64,000 bases of DNA, taken from Macrocystis pyrifera (taxonomy: Eukaryota; Sar; Phaeophyceae; Laminariales; Laminariaceae). Made by a program: the position numbers and the translations under genes. Location: contig JASSKH010000003.1 of NCBI GenBank assembly GCA_031763025.1, positions 5,260,718 through 5,324,717 on the forward strand. The letters run 5' to 3'. Under the pieces are notes generated by a model that saw nothing but the letters and a program-made list of their open reading frames with translations, did no database searches and was not told the DNA's origin. Positions 11,632 to 20,930 of this stretch are shown piece after piece. Position 1 is the first letter of the stretch; each line of letters opens with the position of its first letter.

Positions 11632-13680
11632 CTACGTCGCTCCAAACGTCCCCGCGTCCGCCAGCCCATGGTACTCCTTGTCCATCGCTTGTCTCCAGAT
11701 GGCCGAATACTCGTCCGCACACGCTTCAGCATACGAGTTCGGCGTCGAAAGCTCGCTCGCCGGGCGTGTGGGAAGGGGAGGGTTCTCGCGCGGTGGGGCT
11801 TGGTGGAAACGTACATGGCCTATACCTTCCCGCGCTGCCATCAACGACAGCGGCCCATGCCCCATAGCCTCGCGGTTCCGCGCAGTCTCCCCTCTTGTCC
11901 GCCCCCTCAGCACATCTCCACCTTCCGGGTGTCGCCCAGCTTCCCCCTTGGCCCGATCACCCTGCACACCGCCCCCACCCTCCTGGTGTCGTGCGGTCTT
12001 CCCCCTAGTCCGCCCTCTCTGCACAGCGCCACCGCTCTCCTGGTGTCGTGCAGTCTCCCCCCTTGTCCGCCCCCTCAGCACGTCGCCATCCTCCGGGTCC
12101 GGGATATAATAACCCAGTGCCCGGGCAGCACGCTGCGAAAGCTGTGGCTGCGGTGACTGCTGCGGCGGCGACGGCGATGATAACGGCGGCGACGGCGGCG
12201 GCGGTGGCGACGGCGGCGGCGGTGACGGTGGCTGTAGCCGCGGCGATGACGATGACGACGGCAGCGACGGCGACGGTGACGGCGATGGCGGTGGCGACGA
12301 CGGCGGCGGCGGCGGCGGCGGCGGTAGCGGCGTTGATGACGGCGGTTGCGGCGGCAACAGTGGAGATGGGGACGGTGGCTCGGGCCATACGTCGGGGCCC
12401 CTCAGAAGCTCCGGCGTACCCGGCGGCGGTGGCGACGGCGACGGCGGCGGGGAGCTCTCCTCCTCCGAAGGCAGTAACCCCACAAACGGTTTCCTCGGGT
12501 GTTCCCAAGTGACGTCACGGGAGAACGACCTTGGGCCAGACATCAGCAGGATCATGCTGCAGTCGGCTACGTGGTGGTTGCCGCCGTTGAGGTAGAAGCA
12601 AGCCTCCGCCTTCGGCTCGGTCTTCAGGGCCCTCCTGACGTGGTGGAAGCCCGGCTTCAGAAACGGGAGCAGCCGCGCAAACGGTGGTCTCCCGTAGAAT
12701 GTTCGGTACGGCGAGTGCGTTTCCGGCTTGTCCCTTACCCTCGCCGTCATGTTGATCACATCGCTCGCGTACACGCATGACTCAGCCCAGAGGGGCTGCG
12801 TCGCCGGCATCCTTGCATCGCCGAACAGGCGGGCGGCCTCCAGGCGGGACGCCATTGCAAGCTCCAGCGTCATGGCGATCCGTCGCTCGACCACCCAGTC
12901 ATGCTTCGGAGAATCGACGGGCGTGTACTCGCGGCGGATGCCGTGGTGGTTGAGCAACTCCACGAACTCCGCCTTGGTGAATTCGGTGCCGTTGTCCGAG
13001 CGAAGGCACTCCACGATGGACGGCACACCCTTCGCGTTGATGTCGGCCAGGAAACCAGCGAAGACCTTCGGGACGTCGGACTTCTGCTTCAAGAAACACG
13101 GCCATCCCAGTCGCGAGTAGTCGTCGACGATCATCATCAAGTATGACGCACCGCCAGCAGACGTAGGCTGTTGTCCCGACAGATCCACGAACAGACGCTC
13201 CAGAGGCCTGGTAGAACGGCACTCGGTCGTCCACGGCACAGCCATCCTCCTCCCTTTCGCCTCAGAACACCCAGCACACGGAACCAACTCCCCAAAAACC
13301 TTAATGTCCATCTGGCGTGCCGTCTCACGGAGAGTGTCAGCATGGGAGTGGGCAAGGGCAACGTGAAGGTCGTTAATATCGATCCTCCTCATTTTTCCAC
13401 GAGCCAAAACAGCGGCAGCAATCGGGGTCTCTACAATCCGCGTGGCGTCTACGTATGAACCCGCGTCCCTACGCACGAAAGACAGCTGTCCATTCAACGT
13501 GTGAGCTCCCTGAGCATCAAGTGTCACTGGGCATTTCAACATTACTGCATGAAGCGAAAATAATTTGAAGCGAACACCAGGTACGTATGCTACGTCCACC
13601 AGCCTAACGTGAACGTCACCCTGAGAGCTGTGCATCACAATTGGAATCTGGCCGAAGTACTCTATCTTCAGTGACCTCAC
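11632..13680 (-). CDS. Copia-1 protease C-part, integrase and Pro-rich linker
   Basis: 682-codon frame. It begins within the protease end (VAYVPGVRFKLFSL near residues 30-43). The integrase zinc-binding HHCC region includes H106, H111/113, C135 and C138. The integrase core carries D166 (FVDLSG), D229 (RSDNGTEF) and E265 (VVERR), so the DDE triad is intact. About 150 Pro/Ser-rich residues follow, then charged RGRTRGETARHQE repeats, and the connection to RT (EYSAIWRQAMDKEY). It stops at TAG 11629-11631, after which the same frame continues into RT. The upstream end needs a frameshift to join the knuckle/protease frame. Integrase inserts the cDNA. Confidence 0.92.
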   Translation of the reverse strand: MRSLKIEYFGQIPIVMHSSQGDVHVRLVDVAYVPGVRFKLFSLHAVMLKCPVTLDAQGAHTLNGQLSFVRRDAGSYVDATRIVETPIAAAVLARGKMRRIDINDLHVALAHSHADTLRETARQMDIKVFGELVPCAGCSEAKGRRMAVPWTTECRSTRPLERLFVDLSGQQPTSAGGASYLMMIVDDYSRLGWPCFLKQKSDVPKVFAGFLADINAKGVPSIVECLRSDNGTEFTKAEFVELLNHHGIRREYTPVDSPKHDWVVERRIAMTLELAMASRLEAARLFGDARMPATQPLWAESCVYASDVINMTARVRDKPETHSPYRTFYGRPPFARLLPFLKPGFHHVRRALKTEPKAEACFYLNGGNHHVADCSMILLMSGPRSFSRDVTWEHPRKPFVGLLPSEEESSPPPSPSPPPPGTPELLRGPDVWPEPPSPSPLLPPQPPSSTPLPPPPPPPPSSPPPSPSPSPSLPSSSSSPRLQPPSPPPPSPPPPPSPPLSSPSPPQQSPQPQLSQRAARALGYYIPDPEDGDVLRGRTRGETARHQESGGAVQRGRTRGKTARHQEGGGGVQGDRAKGEAGRHPEGGDVLRGRTRGETARNREAMGHGPLSLMAAREGIGHVRFHQAPPRENPPLPTRPASELSTPNSYAEACADEYSAIWRQAMDKEYHGLADAGTFGAT

Positions 13681-14236
13681 CGACCACCAAACGGCTCTTA
13701 CCAGGGGGAGGGGGAGTACAGTTTACCATACCAAAAGGGTTGCCAGTCACATAAAAAGTTGCTCCCGAATCCGCTACCCACTCTTCTCTCCCATTAACCC
13801 AAAACAAATCATCATTCGCCTTGCCTTGGTGCGCAAACTGCGCGGTGAGGAGGTGCGGATCGAACGTAGGCGTAGGGTTGCCGTTGTTCGCTGGGCCAGG
13901 GGAGGGGAAAGTGCTGAAGGAGGGTTGTTGTGGCGGGGAAGCTCCGGCCGAGGTATACCCACCACTGCCGTAGGGCGTCTCCTGCAGCCAGCCACCTCCG
14001 TAGTATGGTTGTCGGGCGGGTTGAGGAGAAGCGGCACCCGGGAAAGCGATATTCATTTGCGCGGGAGCTGCCTGGCATTTCGCGACGTGGTGGCCCGGTC
14101 TGCCGCACCGGAAGCAGGGCCCCTTGCGCCTCCATGTGTTATTCGGTGGGGGACCCCAGCCTGCCGGAGTCGCTGCGGGCGGCGGGGACATCGGCGGCAA
14201 CGTCCCTGGTGGTGGGTCGGTAGGTACCCAACCCAT
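13616..14236 (-). CDS. Copia-1 gag zinc knuckle and protease active site
   Basis: 206 codons. A CCHC knuckle C-x2-C-x4-H-x4-C at residues 41-54 (CFRCGRPGHHVAKC) binds element RNA. The aspartic protease motif WVADSGAT lies near 153-160, with the catalytic Asp at 156. It overlaps the integrase frame by 65 bp at its end, where the homology switches frame near 13675. Upstream it is separated from the gag frame by a TAG codon and a frame change around 14240-14300. These breaks may be decay or sequencing errors in repeat-rich DNA. Confidence 0.88.
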   Translation of the reverse strand: MGWVPTDPPPGTLPPMSPPPAATPAGWGPPPNNTWRRKGPCFRCGRPGHHVAKCQAAPAQMNIAFPGAASPQPARQPYYGGGWLQETPYGSGGYTSAGASPPQQPSFSTFPSPGPANNGNPTPTFDPHLLTAQFAHQGKANDDLFWVNGREEWVADSGATFYVTGNPFGMVNCTPPPPGKSRLVVGEVTEDRVLRPDSNCDAQLSG

Positions 14237-14278
14237 GGGGGGACTACTCCACCCGTACCGAAGGGGTCTGGGGCTGAG

Positions 14279-14607
14279 TCATCCCAACGGTACCTGCAGG
14301 CCACGGCATCCCAACGCCATCTGGGGCCGGTTATCCCCCCCGACGAAGCTCCTCCCCGGTTGCCACGTTGCTGATGGGGACGGCGCTGCTGCTGCTGTTG
14401 CTGGGGCTGCTGCTACTGCCGTTGGTGCTGCTGCTGCTGCTGAGGGCTGCTGCTGCTGATATTGCTGCTGCTGCTGCTGATACTGTCGCTGGAGCTGCTG
14501 CTGCTGCTGCTGCTGCTGGGGCTGCTGCTGCTGCCGTTGGTGGTGGTGCTGCTGCTTAGGCTGCTGCTGCTGATATTGCTGCTGCTGCTGCTGATACTGT
14601 CGCTGGA

Positions 14608-14642
<35 letters not shown>

Positions 14643-15619
14643 GGCTGCTGCTGCTGCTGTCGCTGGGGCTGCTGCTGCTGCTGCTGTTGCCCATCCTTGA
14701 GCCTCCCGCCTCTCCTGTTCCTCCTTCCCCCTCCTAGACCCTCACCTCCGCCACCGGCAGGCTGCGCACCTCCGGCGTACAAGGCATGCTGATCTACCAC
14801 TCCCTGCACGCCCAACGCCCTAGAAACCATCTCCTTCTCTACCTTGTCGTTAGCATACGCGTCACGGATGATCTCATCGATCTCGGAAAATTGGATGGAA
14901 GGGCGAGAAAGAATGGACTTGCTTTGAATAGTATACAAAGATGAGAGGTTGGTGGCAATGTGGCGGTTTACTTCCTCTGTACTCTTACCATATCCTAGCA
15001 TCGCCAGCTCATCTGCTGCCTTGTCCACCCTTCCTAGGAACAGCAAGGGGTTTTCATCCTCGGCCATTCGGATTGTATCAAATTCCCTCCTCAATCTATG
15101 AGTTGCGGCTATCGTCTTCGGCATGTAATAGTCTTCCAACTCCTTCCAAGCACCACTCGGAGACATTGCCGTTTGCATTCTAAACTCAGCCATATCGTAT
15201 CCTGTCATGGCCTCCATCATCAATCCATACACCAATCTCGCGTCCCTAATCTCCTGGGGGGAATGTCTGGAGGCTAATTCCTCCGGAGAAACCGTCATGT
15301 CACCCACCATAACTGGGTTTACTGTGCTACTGAGTACATGCAAGCACCCAAGCAATGATAGGTATGCCAAAAACTTACTACGCCACATGCTAAAGTGGGC
15401 CTCTACGTTATCGAACTTCGGGGGTCTCGACTGGGACAAACTTGGGCGGTACAAAGAAGGTAATGACATGCCTGATCGGGCCTCCAGCCCAGGTGTCGGC
15501 ACCGTCGACGCTGCTTGTTGTCTTCCAGCAGTTCCTTCTCCTCTCGTCCCCCCACCGGCCCCTCCTTCCTTTCCTGCCCCCTGCGCGTCCCTCTCGGCGC
15601 GCAGTCTCTGCTCCTCCAT
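14279..15619 (-). CDS. Copia-1 gag capsid with long Gln tract
   Basis: 446 codons; begins 174 bp inside the 5' LTR. Residues about 60-270 look like a copia gag capsid domain (FSMWRSKFLAYLSLLG, GAWKELEDYYMP, RLRREFDTIRM, EVNRHIATNLSSLYT). After a Gly/Arg-rich stretch (GGGRRNRRGGRLKDG) comes roughly 100 residues of nearly pure Gln with Tyr and His, encoded by CAG/CAA at 14385-14700, then a poly-Ala stretch. The Gln tract is unusual in length. The frame runs into a stop before the zinc knuckle. Start choice: first Met after an upstream stop. Confidence 0.9.
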
Positions 15620-15792
15620 CGTCCTTTCCAGGACCTCTATTTCTTCTTCATCTCCTCTATGGTCTTTTCACTCTCCACGCTGGCTTCTTGACTTGGCATG
15701 TCCTCGAAACTAGGCATGCCGAAGCAGGTTCCCACCTCTCTAGGTTGGCCTTGGCTACGCTTGCCAATAGAAGATCGCCGGACTCACTAGTG

Positions 15793-16070
15793 TGTTGATT
15801 GATCTCTAAAGGTATAGGCGCAGCTGGCACGGGAACGCGTGGTTGACTCCAGACAGTAACACGGAACTCCTCTTATATTATATCCGAGCTGTCGAGTGAC
15901 AGCTCATGCATCGTATGCAGGTTATTATCCAACATGACGCGGGAATAAACCTCCCGTTTATCCCCCCGAATATCCGACTAAATATCCCTCTCCTATAATC
16001 TTATGTCAATATATGAAACTCCCTAATATTAGATGTAACGTCTCCGTCGTGTTTCTGAGCACAATCAACA
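15793..16070 (-). repeat. Copia-1 5' LTR
   Basis: 278 bp, TGTTGATTG...CAATCAACA, with 9-bp perfect inverted ends. Followed at 16071 by the TSD GCTAC and then LINE 3' UTR sequence (tcgtaccgccaactgctgcgg) that also occurs, inverted, near 54855-54885. Confidence 0.95.
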
Positions 16071-16262
16071 GCTACTCGTACCGCCAACTGCTGCGGCCGT
16101 TCGGTATGTATTTTGATTTTTTTCCATGACTTAACTTTTTCCTATATTTTTCCCTTCTTGTCCTCATGGAAGAAGTACTACATAGTGGGTGGGTGACGAG
16201 CGTATTTTGGCCCACTCGTTATTGCTCTTTTTACTTAGTTAAGTGTTCAATGGGATGCATAG
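16071..16262 (+). repeat. LINE 3' UTR, middle piece
   Basis: Continuation of the LINE interrupted at 9279: gtaccgccaactgctgcgg, ttcggtatgtattttgat, gtagtgggtgggtgacgagc-type sequence and ttgctctttttacttagtt all recur, inverted, at 54723-54885. It ends at ATAG (16259-16262), the left target duplication of the next nested insertion. Confidence 0.85.
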
Positions 16263-16763
16263 TGTGAAGCGGAGGCCGCTCTAGGGCAGTGGTAAGGGTA
16301 GTGGTAAGGGACGCAGGTGGTTCTGGCAGCTGGAAAGCAGTGCTTCGCTTCTTCTGATTTAGATCTTCTTATTGATGGCGAGAGCTGAGGACGTGCTCTG
16401 GTAGAGAAGTGAGAGGTAGGGGGGCGGGACTCGACGCCTAGATATACTCGTCCCACCCCACGCCACAAGCTCTACTAAATTCCTCGTATCTGATGTACGC
16501 CTACTGAATTTTCCTATGGCTACCGATCGTTCTTCTGCTAATATAAGAACTTCTCACTTCGTGGTCCTATCTGCGTTAAGGAACATTACTCTCGTCTAAC
16601 GGGTTTTCCGCCCTAGGGAACATTCCTAAGAGAACGTTACTCTCAACTAACGGAATATCCGCCGGGTTAATCCATTCTTTGGAATATTCTCGTATTCGTG
16701 AGACTACAAGACTCCAACGTATTATCTATATCTATAGCCCATGAGTGCTCTACTCATATCACA
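16263..16763 (-). repeat. Putative single (3') LTR of the gypsy-like element
   Basis: On the element strand it starts TGTGATATGAGTAG and ends CCGCTTCACA: 5-bp inverted ends, TG...CA. The polypurine-like CAGGGTGGGCTAA abuts its start. It contains internal near-repeats (ggaacattactctc / gaacgttactctcaactaacgg). No gene is visible. Confidence 0.5.
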
Positions 16764-18359
16764 TTAGCCCACCCTGAATAATCGTATATGCAGACCACAA
16801 GATGGTCGGAGGGTGATGACAAAGTTCATCCCAAACGGCCAGGAAAAAGGTGGTCGAAGATGCGGATATTCGAAACAAAAAAAATGAGGCTAGAGATCCC
16901 CCCACACTTCGTAATAAAACCCAAACACTACGAAGAGGGGGTGTTCGCTGAGAACAACCACTGAAAGGGAGACTAAAGGAGAGAGAGAGACAGAACTCAA
17001 ACCAGAGGCGAAAGGAGAAATCACCCAACATGAAAACAAAGAAAGACGAACGCAAAAGGAGACAGAAACCGAAGCGAAAGCTGAAGAAGAAAACGAAGAC
17101 CGAAGTGAAGGCAAAAGAAGGACGTACAAGCGTATTACTGGAGTCATTGTCTGGGGCCCAGGGAGGTACGAAAGGGTTGTTCGCTGAACCGGGTTGGCAA
17201 ACGAGGAAACTCTAAAAAAGAGACAGCGATCATAATTCAAAAACATATATATATATCCGCTAGGCCACATGCCTTGTCTTGTGGCGAAGGTCCTAACATG
17301 GTAGACATCACGCGAGACAGAAGGGACACAGCTAGAGTGCTATGAGGGCTGCGTGCACTAGGGACTACTAAAACCGAGAGACGGAACAAACAACGCGGCG
17401 TCTCGGAGACCTGTTCGTGGTGTGAACAAAACCAGCAAACGTAGCAAGGTAGCCAACTCAACAAAAACAAACTCAAAGACGGTGGCAGCAAGAAAATCTG
17501 CAAGAAATCGGCCTAATGCGTGCAGTTCGAAGTTGTAGATAGCGCGGGGCCCAAACAATAGCGTGTGCAACTCGGTCAACCGGGGCGACATCAAACGTGG
17601 TGTCGTTTGCCAGAGGACAGAGGGGTGTGCGGAATACCGGACAAGAACGAAAGAGGAAGAAAAGGGAAAGAGAAAACGAAATACCATCGGGACCAGAAAA
17701 CAGATTAAAAGCTGGACACAAGTCAGGAGAAGTCGATCATGTCCGAACCGCTTATGTATGGCCGATAACTCAGCGGCCTTCCGGGGCGGCAATACTATCG
17801 GGACCCTACTTGTCAAACATGGAAGAAACACGGGTGAGCTGGAAGGGCGATATAGTCTTAGCTGGAGGACCGTCTGAAACACGGGTCGGCGGAAGTCGAC
17901 TAGGGTCAGAGTACAGCTCAGGCTACAACACGATTTTACCTCGGCGTGATATCGCCGACAATTGGCTGCAGGCTAGTGGAGTACAAACACAAATGCAAAT
18001 GAAGGTATCGCTATGAGTCAGTGGCCTGAACGTAAGGAGGTTACACGGAGCCGTAGGCGATAAGAAGAAAAACAAACTGGGGGGGGGGGGGGGGGGGGGA
18101 TGATACTCCCAAACACACACAGAAAAGAAAGATACACGGCCTCGGATCGATAGCCAACACGGGGTCGGTCAAGCGATACCGGAGGCGGTAGATGGAAACA
18201 AACACTCCCAAGAAGATGACTGCTGATGACTATTGAAGACTAACCCTGAAGAACTACTCTTAAGATATTGCAGACTAACCAGAACCAAATACCCAGAACA
18301 AACAAAAGACTAAACTAAGGCTAACCAGGGGGGGGGAGTGGAGACGGTGGGGGTTCCGG
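16764..18359 (-). other. Internal 3' region of the gypsy-like element
   Basis: About 1.6 kb with no convincing domain in any frame. Purine-rich on the plus strand at 17020-17220 and 17630-17700. It contains a pure run of 21 G at 18079-18099. Probably untranslated or decayed element sequence. Confidence 0.4.
18079..18099 (+). repeat. Homopolymer G21
   Basis: Uninterrupted run of 21 G inside the gypsy-like insert; true length is likely uncertain in the assembly. Confidence 0.9.
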
Positions 18360-18593
18360 CAAGGTTTGCATCGTTGGACGGAGACGCGGGGCTTAGAGTC
18401 CCGTCCCGGAAGGTCGGATGGAAGGTCGAGGAAAAGTAGCTTGTCGTGAAGGGGGCGATTGTCGGGGGTGTATGAGGCGGGCGTCGGCCCTACGGCGAGG
18501 ACCTTGAAGGGGCCATTCCAGTTCAGGGAAAGCTTCGTCTTGAGGACGGTTGCGTCGGTGCCCTTTTTGACGCCTTGGCGGGTGGTTGAGGCG
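18360..18593 (-). pseudogene. Ty3/gypsy integrase C-terminal fragment
   Basis: Reading minus from 18593, one frame gives TRQGVKKGTDATVLKTKLSL..., then NWNGPFKVLAVGP, DKLLFLDLPSDLPG and RVSVQRCKPCRNPH. The pattern L-x-x-x-W-x-GPFKV-L-x-VGP ... LDLP ... RVSV-RCKP is the usual end of Ty3/gypsy integrases, which helps bind target chromatin. Only about 75 codons survive. The upstream end is cut at the insertion boundary, so it cannot be functional. The family assignment is from pattern recognition. Confidence 0.65.
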
Positions 18594-19010
18594 ATAGTCC
18601 CCTTTTTCCTTCTCGTATATTTCCCCTTGCACGTCCCTTTTGGCTCACGCTCGGGGTAAGTATGTATGTGTCTGAGCTTTCGCTTCCCATTTTATTTATT
18701 TAGTTGGGATTCTTCTCCTTTTCTTTTTCTTTTTCTTTTTCTTTTTCTTTTTCGGTTTGATTTCTTCGTTGCTTCTCTTTCTTTATGATGTATTTTGGTT
18801 GCTGGCGTATGTATGTATGTTGTGTCGGCCGCACCTAGTGCGAAGGCATGGTATTGCGTAGGCTATTAATGCATTACGGTGTGTTATCTCTGTGTCGTAG
18901 TCTGTGACCACAGAGCTCGTATCTTTCTAGGGTGAAGAATCAGCACGGACACTGGGCTTGCTGGATGTCGACGAGTAGAAGAACGGTTTAATGTGAAGAA
19001 CACACAGTCA
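18594..19010 (+). repeat. LINE 3' UTR end piece with (AC)n tail
   Basis: Last part of the interrupted LINE: gtccccttttt-ccttctcg, a (TTTTCT)n pyrimidine tract at 18716-18752, gttgtgtcggccgcacctag, ggtgaagaatcagcacgg, tgtcgacgagtagaagaacg, then gtgaagaacacacag. It is nearly identical to 53547-53940. Confidence 0.85.
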
Positions 19011-20477
19011 GAACTACTGCTGTAAATATGATTTGTACGAACGCTGCTGTACGCACGGTTTATTTGTTGTACATCAGTACAGTTTAGTGGTAGTACGAAC
19101 GATTTGTTTTGGTTGTGCTCGAGTCGACAAATATATCGGTCCGGGGATAATCGGTACCAAGCAAAAAATGCCGGTCACACATTGCGGAAGGTACGTGCAT
19201 AGGCCAATGCCGATGACAACAACGAACACTATTAATAGTACTGAGCGTACAGCGAGGATCTTCCACATGCATAGTACCCTGCCTGCTGCTGCTGTTGGCG
19301 CACTGTGCTGAGCACAGCTGGAGCAGTGGCAATGTTGGATCACACCCAGCAAAAAGCAGAAGAAGAAGCAGGGAGAGAGGTGATGCTGGTGTGGTCGTGG
19401 CGTGGTCAAGCGATGGATCGAAATCTCCGATAAACCAATTTTGATAACCATGATACGCGCAAGGTGTGCCCACTGCTGCTGCTGCTGGGCAGCAGGGTTG
19501 TGCTGCTGTAGGAAGCTGGAGGTAAGCACGCTCTGTGCACTGCTGTGGCTATTGTTCTCTAGGCGTCCGTGCTCCATGCAACAACACACAAGACTAATGT
19601 ACAGGGATATACGTCATCCTGTGCCTGGGTACATAAAGGATCAAAACATATATGACAAACAGTGGAATGCGGACGGCGGGCTCCGGTAAACACAACCAAC
19701 CACAGCGACACTGGGCAAATGGGAGTGTCGAACACGCACGGCGTGTGGGCGGCAGCGTTGGAACGATGGGATCTGTGCACTGTGTTGTGCACCTGGTACT
19801 TGTCTAAGCTGTGTGCTCGTCACCGCTCATGAAGCTATGTATGGGAGAAAACAGACAGCATGTATGTACCGATACGTACGTACAAAATAAGGCCTATCGT
19901 ACTGAAACCAGGGAAATTGTCTTCTCCACTCACGACGGAAAAAAAAAAAAACTTTGAGCGCCCGCCACGCGCTCCAGAGTTCACGGATCGCGCCGAGACC
20001 TCGACCAATGTGTCCTGCCGGGCTTCCTGTGTCTGAGCATTTGGTGTTACGTCGAAGCGTGCTTTGTACGAAGAGAGAAGTTGGCAAAAGTACGAAAATT
20101 TGACAAATATACGTATACATATACGAAGGCGTTCTGTCACTATTCGTGAAATTCTCCTAAAGCAAAAAAAAAACCCAGCTTGTTTGTTAAATTTCACATA
20201 TATATTTGGAAGAAAAAAAAATAGGAAATCTGGAGATTGAAAAATAGCGCAAAAATAATGTGGAAATTTTGGGGGAAAAGCTCTCCGATAAGGATGACCC
20301 TCACTCGTGCGTCAATAAAGAACAGATGATCACAACCCGCCGACTCGCTCACTTCATAACAGGTGAGGGTCTCGAAAAAGCACGACGACACCCTAACCTT
20401 GTGGGGTAGGGGTGATGTTTGGTGTAACGCCCTAACTTCACGTTGTTAGCGATGATCGCGTTTCCCCTAACATCTAA
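19011..20477. other. No gene seen
   Basis: Contains scattered CTG/CAG triplets (19275-19510), a palindrome ACTATTAATAGT at 19229-19240 and A-runs at 19940 and 20168. Open frames are short and overlap on both strands; none shows a recognisable domain. Confidence 0.45.
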
Positions 20478-20556
20478 TCACACTGCGATCCCGTTTATGG
20501 GGACAAACCAGTCAAATTCTAAGTAGGTTGTCCCCAAAACGGGACTGCAGTCCAAA
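20478..20556. repeat. MITE-C (piggyBac-like) copy 1, diverged
   Basis: Hairpin: actgcgatcccgttta-ggggacaaacc ... ggttgtccccaaaacggg-actgcagt. Same core as copies at 33015, 38727 and 60208, but the outer CCCTTT...AAAGGG ends and TTAA flanks are not clear here. Confidence 0.6.
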
Positions 20557-20930
20557 AGATATCAACAGCAGTTAGTATGTTGTGCGAACGTTACTCGAAC
20601 CCCCTTGCGTGTATTGTGTCAGGGCATTTTATTTGTAGTTCGTAGTGCAAGAACGTCAAAAGGATATTATATGCAACCGGTAGCACAGGCAGCGTCGAGG
20701 CCCCTGTGCTGTGAGATAATAAGTCCTTTATTTATGACGTACGAAAAAAGTCAAAAGAAGATGAAATATATGAAACAATAAATACATGAAAAAATACAAA
20801 GTTCCCCTCCGGAATGCCGAATAGAAAACCATGCAGGATGGAAACACGCATATTATGCACTGTTGTTAAGACGTTATGAAATATCTGCATACATATTATT
20901 TTTTGTCACTACTGGGTTCTTTTTCCGGAA

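Larger units (their letters stand above)
9280..16070 (-). mobile_element. Ty1/copia LTR retrotransposon (Copia-1)
   Basis: Complete 6.79-kb element transcribed on the minus strand. The two LTRs (9280-9556 and 15793-16070) share all but about eight positions, roughly 97% identity by eye. A 5-bp target duplication GCTAC flanks it (9275-9279, 16071-16075). The order gag, zinc knuckle, protease, integrase, reverse transcriptase, RNase H is that of Ty1/copia. Frames are broken by frameshifts between gag and the knuckle ORF and between protease and integrase, and by an in-frame TAG between integrase and RT, so it is probably recently dead or needs recoding. It is nested in the 3' UTR of a LINE. I could not identify a tRNA primer site next to the 5' LTR. 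Confidence 0.95.
16263..18593 (-). mobile_element. 5'-truncated Ty3/gypsy-like element in LINE 3' UTR
   Basis: 2.33 kb inserted between gggatgcatag and atagtccccttt, sequences contiguous in the LINE copies at 53534-53560 and 54712-54730. Target duplication ATAG: 16259-16262 and 18594-18597. On the minus strand it begins inside a gypsy integrase C-terminus and ends with a 501-bp putative LTR bounded by TGTGA/TCACA, preceded by a purine-rich AGGGTGGG. No upstream integrase, RT or 5' LTR is present. The LTR call rests on structure only because there is no second copy in the window. Confidence 0.65.

Noticed and set aside
12005..12512. Ala/Val/Thr-rich frames on both strands inside the copia integrase
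   Set aside because: Alternative-frame translation of the GC-rich Pro-rich linker of integrase.
14368..14737. Poly-Leu and poly-Ser/Ala frames opposite and across the copia gag Gln tract
   Set aside because: Shadows of the CAG/CAA repeat; the capsid frame on the minus strand explains the region.
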